64,000 nucleotides of DNA from NCBI RefSeq assembly GCF_040412425.1, contig NC_089756.1, forward strand, positions 2,018,498 through 2,082,497. The letters run 5' to 3'. The notes under the pieces were generated by a model. That model did no database searches. It saw only the letters and a list, made by a program, of their open reading frames with translations, and was not told where the DNA came from. Both the position numbers and the translations under genes were made by a program. This document shows positions 20,084 to 30,545 of this stretch, piece by piece (within the stretch, counting starts at the first letter, position 1; every line of letters begins with the position of its first letter). Source of the DNA: Macrobrachium rosenbergii (lineage: Eukaryota > Arthropoda > Malacostraca > Decapoda > Palaemonidae).

Positions 20084-21957
20084 AATCATTTCCATCTATC
20101 TCGGAGGCTTATAATTACTTCAGTGACACCACCATCAACAGTGCAATTGCCTCTATTCCAACAACAAAAGGGAAGTCCTCTAAACCAGCAGCTCCTTGAT
20201 GGAATAAAACATGCAGTGGTATGAGAAAGATCACTAGAAAATGCTACAAAAAGTATAAGAGGAGTGGAATTGCCCAAGCCAAAGTTATTTACCAACGTGC
20301 TGTGGCCAAGCAAAATAAATATTTTAAAAAAGCAAAAAGAGAGTCATGGATGTACTACATTAATGGCAGTAGCTCAAAAACACCATGCAAAATGATTTGG
20401 AAGAAAATTAAAAAACTAAATGGCAAGTTTGTTCCTGAACCCCTGCCTACCCTTAATCACTCAACCAGAGAGGGTCGCAGAAAAATTAGAACATTTCTCG
20501 AAAATATCAAGTAGTGAGAACTATTCTATAGAATTCCAAGACATTAGAAATGCCCAGATTTCTCTCAATTTCAGTGAAAATAATTTTGAACCATATAATG
20601 CAAAATTTACATTGCAGGAACTCAAAGATGCCTCGCAAAATACCAAACCATCAGCCCCTGGTGAATATAAAATACTCTATGAAAAGCTGTAACATCTGCC
20701 AGAAAAGTCAAAGAAATTTTTTAGATATAATAAATGAAATCTGGGAAACTGGTAGTATTCGTAAGAGCTGGAAATTATCATTAATCCTCCCTTTGAAGAA
20801 ACCAAACAAGGATTCTGCTTTACCCAGCAGCTACAGACCAATAGCTCTCACCAGTTGTGTTTATAAGCTCATCTGGAAAAGATGATTAACACCAGACTTG
20901 TATGGCACTTAGAAACAAATAAATTGCTTTCTCCATTCCAGTTTGGCTTTAGGAAAACTAGATGTACTTTAGAGCCCTTGCTCAGGCTCTCAAACCATAT
21001 ACAACAAGGTTTTGTTAAACAGAGCCAAACATTAGGAGTATTCTTTGATTTGGATAAGGCATATGACACCACATTGCATTAAGGTATTATAAAAAAAATT
21101 GTATAAGATGGGCATTAACGGAAAAATGATTTATAAATTCGTTTTTATCAGAAAGATATATACAGTAAAAAAGATATATACAGTAAAGGTAAGAGTTGGG
21201 AATCAAGTATCACGACCTTTCTTACAAGAAGAGGGAGTTCCTCAGGGTAGTGTCCTTAGTGTCACCCTCTTTGCTGTTGCCATTAATGGAGTATTAGAAA
21301 AGATATCATCACTAGTAAAAGGCTCTTTATTTGTAGATGATTTGGCTCTGTTACTGCACAGGATATGATGCAGCATCTACTAGCAGGTTCATGCAAAGAG
21401 CCATTGATAAAGTAAGCAAGTGGGCTGATGAGCAAGGGTTTCGATTTTCAGAATCTAAACCTGTCGCAGTTTGATTCTGCAGACTCCGAACTGAGAAAGC
21501 CATTCCAACTCTTACCTTAAATGGAATTATTTTATCTTGCTCTACTGAAGTAAGATTTTTAGGAATGGTCTTGGATGAAAAGCTCACTTGGAATAATCAT
21601 ATTGACCAGTTAAAAGTGAAAGTGAAGAGATCACTAAATATTTTAAAAGTAGCATCTAATTTTAATTGAGGTGCTAATAAGAAATCGTTGTTAAGGCTTT
21701 ATAATGCAGTATATTTATCTAAGTTAGACCATGGCCGCCAAGTATACTCATCTGCTTCAAAGACTAAACTTGAGGAATTGGATGATGTGCATAATATGGG
21801 GCTAAGGATCTGCATTGGAGCTTTTAGAACTTCAACCATTGAAAGTGTTTATGTAGACTCCCATCAGCTACCACTGGACTTGAGGAGGCATGAGCTAGGT
21901 CTGAGACACACCATGCGGTTGAAAAGCTCAAAGGAGAATCCGTCTTTGAGATCTTAA
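20084..21957 (+). pseudogene. LINE2 ORF2: reverse transcriptase domain
   Basis: Motifs: KPSAPGEYKI, SYRPIALTSCVYKL, FQFGFRKTRCTLEPLLRL, VFFDLDKAYDTT (first catalytic Asp), EEGVPQGSVLSVTLFAVAIN, SLFVDDLALLL (FVDD, a Y-to-F change at the first position), then RFLGMVLDEKLTWNNH and LDDVHNMGLRICIGAFRTS in the thumb. Frameshifts near 20690, 20885, 21090 and 21360 break the ORF. The order and spacing are those of Jockey RT. Confidence 0.85.
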
Positions 21958-22074
21958 AACAGTGTGGCTCAAGTCTTTTAGGATCTACATCTTCAATACC
22001 ATTTCAAATCAGACAGCTGGGTGAACTGGAGGATGAAAGTATAAAAATGCAGAAGATCCTACAAGTGAACTGCT

Positions 22075-23050
22075 ATGCCTCCATGGTTTATTCCAGCAAT
22101 AGATGTCTGCATTAAAGAGACAAAGAAGAAAGATCGTCCAGAAGAAGTCAGAAACAAGTTTTTGGAGCATGACGAGAGGCACATAAATGACAGGGGAACC
22201 TATACTGGTGGATCAAAATTGAAAGATGAAGTAGGATGTGCAATGGTGTTTGAGGGGAATCATATATAAAAAAGTTATCAGACTCCTCATCCATATTCAC
22301 TGCTGAAGCAACAGTCATAGTTGATGCTTTAAATCTTGCATCTGATAAGAAATTTAAATCCACAGTAATATATAGTGATTCAAGGAGTGTTTTAGAAGCC
22401 CTAAAGAAGTTTAACCCTACCCATCCCTTAATTCAAAAGGCTCAGGAATGGCTTTTTTATCTTACTGTTTGCCACAAATCAGTAAAGTTTTGTTGGATTC
22501 CTGGGAACACTGGTCTAGAAGGGAACGAACTGGCTGATAGTAAAGAAAGGATGCTGCAAGATGTGATTTCTTAACTAATAAGGTGCCACATTTGGATATG
22601 CACCCAGTCATCAGACGATACATTCGTACAAAATGCCAGCAGAGATGGACTTCCCCCATTTTATCCACAAATAGGATGTACAGAAACATTAGAAAAAGTA
22701 TCGATTTTCGGAGTTCAGGTTTTAATCGTAACAGATTTGAAATCATCCTAACACGGCTTAGGATTAGCCATACCTGCTTCACTCATAGTTATATTTTAGA
22801 GGGAGCCAGTGCCCCAGTTTGTGCTCAACTATCCATTGAGCACATGCTGGTGCACTGTCCTAAATTTATTCGCCTTAGGGCAAAGTACTTACTAACTGGG
22901 AAGACTGTTTTCGAAATTTTAAATGATGACATTGAGGTAGATAACCTTAAGAGTTATCTGAAAAATCTGGTTATTTTAATGAGATATGATTTCAATATAT
23001 TTAATAAAGATTTTAGTCATATTTATTCTTATACTAAGTATATATTTTGA
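22075..23050 (+). pseudogene. LINE2 ORF2: RNase H and C-terminal finger
   Basis: RNase H: TYTGGSKLKDEVGCAMVF, where the expected TDGS Asp is Gly, then FTAEATVIVDALNLA, IYSDSRSVLEALKKF, and FCWIPGNTGLEGNELAD (about 22491-22541). The finger reads RISHTCFTHSYILEGASAPVC and IEHMLVHCPKF. Loss of the first catalytic Asp would abolish RNase H activity even if the frame were intact. It ends with YTKYIF and a stop at 23047-23049. Confidence 0.8.
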
Positions 23051-23207
23051 ATACAAAAGTTTAATATATACTTATTTTTTGTTGGTTCTATCTAATATCA
23101 TTCTTCATTTTTTATGTTCATAATTTAACACTGAATTTTACTAGTATATCATAATTCACCTATTCATTATCAATCATATCATTAATTTGTATATTTCACC
23201 TTCATTA

Positions 23208-23280
23208 CAGCACTGAATAATCCTGATGGGCTCCGGCGCTTGGTCTTCAAGACCTAAATTTCATAATCAATCAATCAATC
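23208..23280 (+). repeat. LINE2 3' terminal tail
   Basis: CAGCACTGAATAATCCTGAT then CTCCGGCGCTTGGTCTTC and an (AATC)n run. The first 60 bases resemble the SINE tails at 2788-2858 and about 51788-51832, suggesting a shared recognition signal for the LINE reverse transcriptase. Confidence 0.65.
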
Positions 23281-23762
23281 ATAACACGCAGCAATTATCA
23301 AATTTTGGAAATAGATCAATGAAGGAAATTTTGTCAGAATCTCCTACATTTTCAGTAATATCAATTTTAATCTTCATGAGGAGCTGTGATTTAATTTATA
23401 AAATAAAAAAAGTAAAAAATAGAAATATGAAAACCCTTAGGGGTCTAATGAATTTTAAAGCAACTAAACTTTAAAATGTTAATAAATTTATTTTAAATTT
23501 TAATATACCTTTTTAGTGAGTATATATGGAAACATGAGTATAAATGTATTTATTGTGCGAGTGTGTTACAGTATAAGAGCGTGTGCCTTTTTGCATTTTT
23601 CAATTTCATTTTCATTCATTCATCACCAGACCAAGTGACCTATTTGGTCCCAGTGCTAGGCTTCTAGCCTAGACCTGTCATTTCATCCAAATCCTTCGGT
23701 CCAGCCCTATGAGAGCTGATAGTCAGCTCAGTTGTCTGGTTAAACTGTTTTAATAATAATTC
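23281..23762 (+). pseudogene. LINE1 C-terminus and 3' UTR
   Basis: After the LINE2 target duplicate the sequence encodes QLSNFGNRSMKEILSESP and ISILIFMRSCDLIYKI, matching in position the end of LINE2 ORF2, then non-coding sequence. The terminal region contains ACCTATTTGGTCCCAGTGCT and finishes TTTTAATAATAAT. Continuity with 16220 shows LINE2 landed in LINE1. Confidence 0.75.
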
Positions 23763-25635
23763 ACTCCATTCAAAGAAGACTCAGCTCTAACCTCATCTTA
23801 TATTTGGCCATGTAAACTGTTGTGAGGCTACAGTGTCTTGTATGCTGGATGGCAAGATCAAACCTGTGAAGTTTGTATGATTATACAAAATCACAACCAA
23901 ATAGAATTACTTAGTGGTATACTCCCAGCACTAAAGAAAAACTCTAATGGTAGTTGTTTTTGTTTTAGACTAGTTTGTATGTAATAAAAGTCCCACTTTC
24001 ACAATGAACACAATTATTTAAATTTGAATGCTGAGATACAACACTTGATTTATATGGTGCTAGTCAATGTAGAAAGTTGTTCGTTGATATACCTCTTAAA
24101 ATAACATTTTCATCTTGACTTGGTTGATGTTCATCATTTCACCTTGTTTATGTGGAAGCTGAGTAATATGACTTGTTGGTTTAAAAAAACTCAAAGAAAG
24201 CACAGGCAATTTTCATGTACTGTATATCAATCAATAATGAGCCACTAATTGATCTTGCAGATTAACTCGGTACATAACGTGTGCAGTTCTAAAGTTAATT
24301 CAGTGACATCCTTGAGTTCAGCATAACTAGGGAATGTAACAATTTGTCACTAGACTTAGGTTGTACAATGTGAAAGGCAGACTAGCAGTGTACCATAAAA
24401 TTGTACTGGAGAGGATGATAAACATAACCTAGGTAAAATAGGGCACAATAATCATATCTAGATAAGGCATTGGAGGCTGGGAAGCATCCTTAAGATAGAA
24501 ATGCAACTATTATATAGTTGGTATGGCTCAAAAGGGGATTAAGAATGCCCCTAGTTGAAGAAACTGGACCAAGGGGATTTCAGAATGAAGTCTTCCCTAT
24601 AGCACAGTAAGGCATATCTGATTTGATAAATCAGAAGCCAAGACTGAATTAAATTAAAATTTTGTATTCTAGCAGTTGCCATTTTTAGGAACTGGAATTT
24701 TGTTGTTGGTATTGGGCAATGATTTTTCAAGGAAATTACTTATAATGATTCAGCCTCAAGAATGACCTCAATGTTAAGTTTATTTTACCTTCCATAACAT
24801 TTTCTTGTCATATTTCACTTAGAATTCATTTTTATTATATTTTGTCCTGTATCAAAATTGAATTGCTCAAGGCAGTGAAATTACTACATTTTGATGGTTT
24901 TGCGGCAATTACAAATTAATTTCTTTTACCGTTCTAGGTTTTTTTTTTTGAGACTTTAAAAGTCATATCAAGAAGTCAGCGTGTGGCAATAATGATTGTG
25001 CTATGGATTTAGAGATGATGAGCAATACCTCTGAGTCAAGAATTTTCCTATGTCATTCCCTGATGAGATCCAAGACACGAGACAGGAGGACAGTTACATA
25101 TGTTTTGCATCCATAATGAGACCAGCCAACTTTCTGCCTTGAAAATTCATTTTCCAGTTGGTTTATTGTGATTGGTCTTGTGTTGCAAATGTGGCAATAA
25201 CACAGCAGTCTTCCCGAGTATATGGACAGTGGGAATGAATTTGATTCAGCTGGAGGAACTTGAAAATTTTTGCTTTTTTCATATTGAACCTACCATTCCT
25301 ATTTAGCTTTGTTGACCTGATGCCTGGGTGAGCTTGTAGCTGCTCCTTGTCCTCATCAGACTAAGATCCTCATTTCTGAGTTCATTATGCTGTGGGCAGC
25401 AGTGTTCCCCTCAACCGACTGTTGAAATGTCATGACTGGTTGGTGGGTCAATGATTCTGCTTTGCCAAGAACTGGTCATATAAATGTGGTACCCTAAAAT
25501 CTCCTATGGATGTTCCTTCAAACTCCTCAGTGTCTTCATATGCATCTGTCATACCTTATCCAGTACCGTCAGTAAAGGAACAACTTTCTTTCAGTGATGC
25601 TACCTACCTCTTTGTGTGCTGCCTTCTCCTTCAGT
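23763..25635. other. No recognisable gene
   Basis: AT-rich sequence without an ORF over about 60 codons until about 25440-25630. There a short open stretch encodes SPMDVPSNSSVSSYASVIPY-like residues on the plus strand, which I cannot assign. The region ends at the TGTGG of element B's LTR. Confidence 0.5.
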
Positions 25636-26482
25636 TGTGGTAGGTTAAGTTTGGGTTTGTATGATGAAAGACGTTTGCATGAATTAATTGTTCCGTTTTG
25701 TTTGTTGTGATGTTTTTTTATTTTTGTTTGATTTTTTTGTTGTATGTCAAGAAGGAGTACACTAGGTAAGTCTGTATTTTTCTGTTTTTACTTGCGGTTT
25801 GCTGAATGTGTCGGAGTAGTGTGGCTTGCTCCCCTTCAACCCAAGGTGTAAGCAGCTGCCTACCTTGTGGTGGTAATATACAGGAAAAAAAAAAAAAATT
25901 GAAGACAGAGGACACTTATTGTGGTAGAGTTTTTTTGAAATAGCAGAAAGGATAAGACAGAGAAGTGATAAGGAACATAGAGAGCATGAAGCTGCCAGAC
26001 CGCAGGAAAGAAACAAATATTTGGTCAGGCTGCTCTTCTTCCTGTTCCTCCATACATGACTCTTTAACTTTAAAGGTGCTGATCTCGACACATTTGCTGC
26101 AGGGAAAGTGCAACGAAATCCACAACTGACTGATGTTGAGCAAGTTAACTCCCAATTGGAAGAAGACATGATAGAGACCATAGTTGGTGTGGAACGTTGT
26201 AGATTTAGGCTAAGAATTAGGTTTAGGGTAATATTAAGACTGAAATAGCTTAAGTTGCAGTTCTTTAGGTTAAGGTTCTTTCGATAGAACGGCAGGGAAA
26301 CTATAGGATTAAGACAGAGTAGAATAAGGTTTGATGAACTATAGTGATCATATCAAGTTTTTTGGTCATTGTAATATTTAAGGAAATAAAGTAGGTTAAG
26401 GAAAGCAGAGGGTTTTATTTTGTAACCTCAAAATTTATTCCCATCATACTGCCCCAATTGTGTACTATAAAAAGCCCCTACA
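25636..26482 (+). repeat. Element B 5' LTR
   Basis: 847 bp, starting TGTGGTAGGTTAAG and ending CCCCTACA. Contains TATAAAAAG at about 26466-26474, very close to the 3' edge. Only the first 73 bp survive in the 3' LTR (39167-39239), where two differences are seen, too short to date the insertion well. The related LTR of D (58718-59614) shares the start and many blocks. Confidence 0.85.
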
Positions 26483-26490
26483 TAATAATT

Positions 26491-26508
26491 TGGCGCCCAA
26501 CGTGGGGC
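26491..26508 (+). other. Primer binding site, tRNA-Lys type
   Basis: TGGCGCCCAACGTGGGGC is complementary to the 3' end of arthropod tRNA-Lys (acceptor end GCCCCACGTTGGGCG plus CCA; established knowledge). It lies 8 bases after the LTR. The same 18 bases occur in element C (37884-37901, complement), and a decayed form occurs in D (59622-59640). Confidence 0.85.
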
Positions 26509-26547
26509 TCTTTGATAGTAAAGTAAGAGTGGGGTGCATAATTGGAG

Positions 26548-27777
26548 ATGACAGAGGGAGCAGGTTTGGAAGGTGTTGGGTCAGGTGAAGGGGAGCAAGG
26601 TTGGATGCAGAGGTTGGATAGGCTGACGTGCATGATGATCAGCCTGCAGGATAAGTTAGAGGAAGCCCAGGAAAGGGAAAGTAGATTGGTTACAAGAATG
26701 GAGGCGATAGATGAGAAAGCCCAGGTAAGGGAAATTAAATTGGTCGCAAGACTGGAGGCAATGGAGAAGAAGATGGCTGGAATGGCTAAGAGTGGGCCTG
26801 ACATTGGGAAGGGAAGTGAGAACGATGAGGTAAAAGGTGCAAAGGAGAAATTCCCTAAGAAAGGAAAGGAGTTATCAAGTAAGAGTAAGGGAATACTTGC
26901 CATGGTAGAGGACAGTATGAGTGAGGTGAGTGAAAGTGATGAGGAAGAGAAAGGTAAGAACATAACAGGAAACACGAAGAGAACACGAAAAGGGAGAGGT
27001 GTGAGGAAAGAGGAATTGAAGAAGAATGAAAGTGCTAGTAGTAGTAGTAGTAGTGAAGGTTTGAGTGAGGTGGGAGAGAAAGAGGCCAAAACAATGTTCC
27101 TGAGGGAGGTTCCCCGCATAGAAAAGTTTAACATCGGGAAGGGAAGAGATGTGTATGAGTTTTTTGATGAGTATGAAAGGTATTGTAGGCAAAAGTATGG
27201 AGGGAATGAAAATGTGTGGATGAAGCGGCTGGGAGAGTTCTTGGATGGGCGGCTGAAGATGTGTTATAGGAGTATGTGTGAGGGTGAACCTGGGTATGAG
27301 TCTGTGAAAGCTAGAGTGATCAAACAGATGAAGAGAATGAAAGGAAGTGTGCTATACAAGAAAGATGACAGGTTCGAGGAGGCCAAGATGAAGCCTGGAG
27401 AAGAAGTGGGCTTATATGCTCACAGATTGGAAGCGTTGGCCAGAAGAAAGTATGGAGAGGAGGGAATTGAGGAAAACAAGCACCTCATCCGGAAGTTCTT
27501 GGCCACTATCCCTGGGAGGATTAGGGTCATATTAAATGAGAAAGAGAAAGATCGAAAGCGATGGTCAGGAAAACGTTTGGACTGGGAGGATGTTTTGGAG
27601 ATCTTAGAAGACATGAGAGTAGATGAGGATGAAGTAAAGGAAATGTATGCTGGGACGGAGATAGTGAATGGAAGGACATATAAAGATGCTTTGGTGAGTG
27701 AGGAGTTAAGTGTGATGCGAGCTTTGCTGGAAGAATTTAAGAATGACCGGATAGAGGAAGAAAGAATGTGCAAGTGA
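26548..27777 (+). CDS. Element B gag (capsid part)
   Basis: ATG at 26548 starts MTEGAGLEGVGSGEGEQG. Residues about 25-75 form a coiled-coil heptad region with two copies of an 18-residue unit (EKAQVREIKLVARLEAM type). A charged Lys/Ser linker follows, then from about residue 190 a capsid-like domain: VPRIEKFNIGKGRDVYEFFD, LGEFLDGRLKMCYRSM, and GLYAHRLEALARRKYGE. It ends at TGA 27775-27777; the zinc-knuckle region follows in another frame, so a one-base lesion probably splits one ancestral Gag. The product would assemble the particle and bind element RNA. Confidence 0.78.
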   Translation: MTEGAGLEGVGSGEGEQGWMQRLDRLTCMMISLQDKLEEAQERESRLVTRMEAIDEKAQVREIKLVARLEAMEKKMAGMAKSGPDIGKGSENDEVKGAKEKFPKKGKELSSKSKGILAMVEDSMSEVSESDEEEKGKNITGNTKRTRKGRGVRKEELKKNESASSSSSSEGLSEVGEKEAKTMFLREVPRIEKFNIGKGRDVYEFFDEYERYCRQKYGGNENVWMKRLGEFLDGRLKMCYRSMCEGEPGYESVKARVIKQMKRMKGSVLYKKDDRFEEAKMKPGEEVGLYAHRLEALARRKYGEEGIEENKHLIRKFLATIPGRIRVILNEKEKDRKRWSGKRLDWEDVLEILEDMRVDEDEVKEMYAGTEIVNGRTYKDALVSEELSVMRALLEEFKNDRIEEERMCK

Positions 27778-28230
27778 ATGCGGGAAGTAACGGGAAAAGG
27801 AGCTTGAGCAGAAACCGAGAGAGGTTTAGGAGTGGAAGTGTGAGTAGAGTAAATGGAAATGTGAAGGGAAGTTGAATGGGAATGAGTAGTAGTGAGGGGT
27901 GTTACAGGTGTGGAAGGACTGGTCATGTGAAAGCAGATTGCAGATGGGCCAATGGTGAGTGTTTTGGCTGTGGAAAGAGAGGGCATGTAATGAGGGATTG
28001 CCCACAAGCAAGAGTTGAAGTGTTTCGGCTGTGGAAAGATAGGGCATCGAGTGAGACTGCCAGAGTGGAAGGAGAGTAGGAGTAAATGGAAGTCGCCGTG
28101 GAAACTGTGGAATGAGTGGGCATTTTGCCAGAACATGTAAGAACCCTCGGAGTAAGTGTGAAGGATGTGGAATGGAGGGTCATGTGAAAGAAGTCTGCCG
28201 TACCAAATCCCAACCTCAGGGAAACTAAGT
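27778..28230 (+). pseudogene. Element B nucleocapsid: five CCHC zinc knuckles
   Basis: Knuckles across two frames: CYRCGRTGHVKADC, CFGCGKRGHVMRDC, a third with frame break (CFGCGKIGH-x3-DC), CGNCGMSGHFARTC, CEGCGMEGHVKEVC. All keep the C-x2-C-x4-H-x4-C spacing. Ty3/gypsy Gag proteins usually carry one or two, so five is unusual; C has the same five intact. It would bind and package RNA. Confidence 0.85.
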
Positions 28231-29124
28231 ATGAAGGGGGTTTACCATGGTGAGCCTTCTGGTATGGAAGGGATAGATGTATTGCATGTAAGAGAAGGGT
28301 TTGAGAGTTGGAATGTCTGTTTTGGGGAACGAGTAGATCGTTGTTTGTGTGTTAGGGTAGAATGTGGTGGAGTGGTAATGAAAGCATTGATTGATACTGG
28401 TTGTAGTGGAAATGCAGTTTTCAGAGAGGCATATGAGAAAATAAAAGAAAGCATAACACAGAAGCAGGAATGTGCTGGATATGTGACAGGGATTGGAGGA
28501 TTCGAAGTAAAGGTGTGTGCGAGGTTTGTTGAGTCAGTTGCGGTTGCAGGAATAAGGCTGGAGGAGGAGGATTTTTATGTTGTGGATAGAGTGAATGAGA
28601 AGTATGATATGTTGCTGGGGTATGCATTTTTGAAGAAAAACAGGGTAAAGGTGTACCCAGAACAAGAAATGATCGAAATACGAATGGGGAGTGAAACCAG
28701 TGTGAAGTTGTATGTGGAGGAGGATGGACAAGTAAGTTTGAAGATGGTTTCTGGAGTGGAGGTGTATGCAATGGAGGATGTACAATTGCCAAGGGATTCG
28801 GGAAGTGTTTGGAGTGTGAAAGTAGGGTGGAGGACTAATGTTGGAATTGGCGCAGAGAGTTTAGGAGAAATGTTTACGTTGGACGGTAGCTCTGTGTGTT
28901 ATGAGATAAGGCGGGTCGCACATGTGTTTGATGGGATTATGGATATAAAGGACCCAAAGGTGTGTGTACAGGTGTGTGGGAATGTGAAAAAGAAAAGGTG
29001 GAGAGGCATACATCTTGGTGATAGATTGGGAAGTTTGAGAAGTGTAGTCGATTTGAGTGATAGTAAGCACATTATGGGGTATGATGTGATGGCCGAAGGG
29101 GGAAAGGACAGAAGAGTAGAGTAA
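28231..29124 (+). CDS. Element B protease 1 (retropepsin-like) ORF
   Basis: The open frame (28165-29124) begins with MKGVYHGEPSGMEGIDVLHV at 28231 and contains VMKALIDTGCSGNAVF (active-site D-T-G, 28393-28401) and YDMLLGYAFLKKN (hydrophobic-Gly motif, about 28608). The fold length of about 90 residues between them fits a retropepsin. The remaining 160 residues, up to the RT, are beta-rich linker of unknown role. The domain differs from the second protease at the active-site loop (DTGCSGNA against DTGAQISL), so the two are diverged, not a recent duplication. Confidence 0.8.
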   Translation: MKGVYHGEPSGMEGIDVLHVREGFESWNVCFGERVDRCLCVRVECGGVVMKALIDTGCSGNAVFREAYEKIKESITQKQECAGYVTGIGGFEVKVCARFVESVAVAGIRLEEEDFYVVDRVNEKYDMLLGYAFLKKNRVKVYPEQEMIEIRMGSETSVKLYVEEDGQVSLKMVSGVEVYAMEDVQLPRDSGSVWSVKVGWRTNVGIGAESLGEMFTLDGSSVCYEIRRVAHVFDGIMDIKDPKVCVQVCGNVKKKRWRGIHLGDRLGSLRSVVDLSDSKHIMGYDVMAEGGKDRRVE

Positions 29125-29149
29125 GGAAAAGCTTAGGGAAAAGGTAAGG

Positions 29150-30118
29150 TTGAATGAAAAGTTGAGTGAGAAAGAGAAAGAGCAGGTGTATGAGTTGTTA
29201 TGGGAGAGAAAGGGTGTGTTGAGTTTAGGGGATGAGGACTTTGGGACAGCTAGATTGCCGGAGTTCCATATTCAGCTGACAGATGAAACACCAATTTATC
29301 AGAGACCCCAACATTTCCCGGTTCCGGTAATGCGAGAGATTGAAGAGCAGTGTGAAGAGTTGAAAAAGATAGGAGTGATTGAACTCAGTAAGAGTGCTTG
29401 GAATAGTCCAATTGTGCCGGTAAGAAAGTCTGATGGGAGTCTGCGAATGTGTATTGATTATCGGAGAGTAAATGAGGTGACAGTGAAGGAAGGATTCCCT
29501 ATGTGTGTGGTGTCTGACTGTGTGTACAGTATGCATGGGATGAAAGTGTTTAGCAAGATGGATCTGGTAAGGGGGTATTATCAGATGCCAGTGGCGGAGG
29601 ATTGTAGACCGATAACTGCCTTCTCGACTACGAAAAAACAGTATCAGTTCTGCAATCTCATTTTTGGATTGGCAAATGCCCCAGCTGCCTTCCAGAGAGT
29701 GGTGAATGTCGTGCTGAGTGGTTTTCCCCGTGAGAATGTGTTGGTGTTTCTTGATGACATTTTGGTGATGAGTAAGACGGTAGAAGAGCACAAGAGGTTG
29801 GTGCGAGCAGCGTTGAAGAAGTTAGAAGTGGGGGTGAAAGTCAAAGTGAGTAAGTGTGAGTGGTTCATGGAAGAGGTGGAGTTTTTGGGTCATAAGGTGA
29901 GTGAGTCTGGCGAGCAAAAAGTGGAAAAGTTTGTAGAAAAAGTGAAAAATTTCCCTCGACCCAGGACTGTGCGAGAATTGCGTGGATTTTTGGGATTGAT
30001 CGAGTTTGGAAGGAAGTTTGTGGAAGATTGTTCGGGAATTGCAAAGCCGTTGTCAGAATGGACAGGCTGTAGGAAGAGTACGGTTGTGAGGTGGGATGAA
30101 AGGATGGTGGAAGCGTGA
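29150..30118 (+). CDS. Element B reverse transcriptase
   Basis: 322-codon open frame with the complete Ty3/gypsy RT set: QRPQHFPVPVMREIEEQCEE, WNSPIVPVRKSDGSLRMCID, FSKMDLVRGYYQMPVAED (first catalytic Asp), FCNLIFGLANAPAAFQRVVN, NVLVFLDDILVMSKTVEEH (FLDD at about 29747-29758, first residue Phe in place of the usual Tyr), EFLGHKVSESG and LRGFLGLIEFGRKFV. It is intact over its whole length but lies in a different frame from protease 1. It copies the element RNA from the tRNA-Lys primer. Confidence 0.88.
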   Translation: MNEKLSEKEKEQVYELLWERKGVLSLGDEDFGTARLPEFHIQLTDETPIYQRPQHFPVPVMREIEEQCEELKKIGVIELSKSAWNSPIVPVRKSDGSLRMCIDYRRVNEVTVKEGFPMCVVSDCVYSMHGMKVFSKMDLVRGYYQMPVAEDCRPITAFSTTKKQYQFCNLIFGLANAPAAFQRVVNVVLSGFPRENVLVFLDDILVMSKTVEEHKRLVRAALKKLEVGVKVKVSKCEWFMEEVEFLGHKVSESGEQKVEKFVEKVKNFPRPRTVRELRGFLGLIEFGRKFVEDCSGIAKPLSEWTGCRKSTVVRWDERMVEA

Positions 30119-30545
30119 GAAACTGAAAAGAGGAAATGGTGAAGGATGTGGAGTTGGCTTACCCTGACTATAGTGCAGATGCCAGTAAGCTAGAAGTGTA
30201 TACGGATGCGAGTGGAGTGTCAATAGGTGGATGTTTGATGCAGAAGCAAGTGGTGAATGAGTCGAAAGGGATAGAGTGATAGCATATGTAAGTACAGCGT
30301 TTAGTTCAGCAGAGCGAAAGTATTCGACTATTGAGAGAGAGTTGGCTGCCCTGCGGTTTTGTGTGAAAGCGTTACGACCGTTTCTGTACGGACCATCAGC
30401 CTCTAGTGTATCTCCAGAGAATGAAAGGATTGGATGCTAGGATTGCATGAACGGTAGAGGATTTGAGTGATTTTGATTTTGTAGTTGAGTACATCCCAGG
30501 TAAAAGAAATATTGTTGCAGACATGATGTCTAGACTACCTGGGGA
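30119..30545 (+). pseudogene. Element B RNase H
   Basis: Blocks in shifting frames: KLEVYTDASGVSIGGCLMQK (catalytic Asp, about 30202), FSSAERKYSTIERELAALRF (catalytic Glu), and DFDFVVEYIPGKRNIVADMM (final Asp), ending SRLPGEG. Two or three frameshifts near 30118, 30265 and 30395. Standard Ty3/gypsy RNase H in position and length. Confidence 0.8.

Larger units (their letters stand above)
16221..23280 (+). mobile_element. LINE2: full-length Jockey-like LINE inserted in LINE1
   Basis: Bounded by an 11-bp target duplication with two mismatches (ATAACCTGCAG at 16210-16220, ATAACACGCAG at 23281-23291). Contents: 5' UTR, ORF1 with RRM-like and CCHC regions, ORF2 with endonuclease, RT, RNase H and finger, a 3' UTR, and an (AATC)n tail. 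Without the DIRS relic at about 17495-18212 it is about 6.3 kb, a normal full length. Numerous stops and frameshifts make it inactive. Its sequence is clearly related to LINE1. Confidence 0.87.
500..23762 (+). mobile_element. LINE1: decayed Jockey-like non-LTR retrotransposon hosting several nested insertions
   Basis: Recognisable parts, in order: endonuclease (565-1215), reverse transcriptase (about 1600-3430), RNase H first half (3775-3931) and second half (15689-15870), a Cys/His finger (16075-16209), and a C-terminal remnant plus 3' UTR (23281-23762). Intervening blocks are a SINE (2619-2858), DIRS-1 (3932-15688) and LINE2 (16221-23280). The endonuclease-RT-RNase H-CCHC order is that of Jockey-type LINEs (established knowledge). 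All frames are broken, so it is inactive. The 5' boundary is uncertain; the 3' boundary is set at a TTTTAATAATAAT tail. Confidence 0.8.

Noticed and set aside
27420..28136. 238-codon minus-strand open frame
   Set aside because: Antisense shadow of element B gag. It is His/Ser/Pro-rich because the sense strand is purine-rich, and no motif is present.
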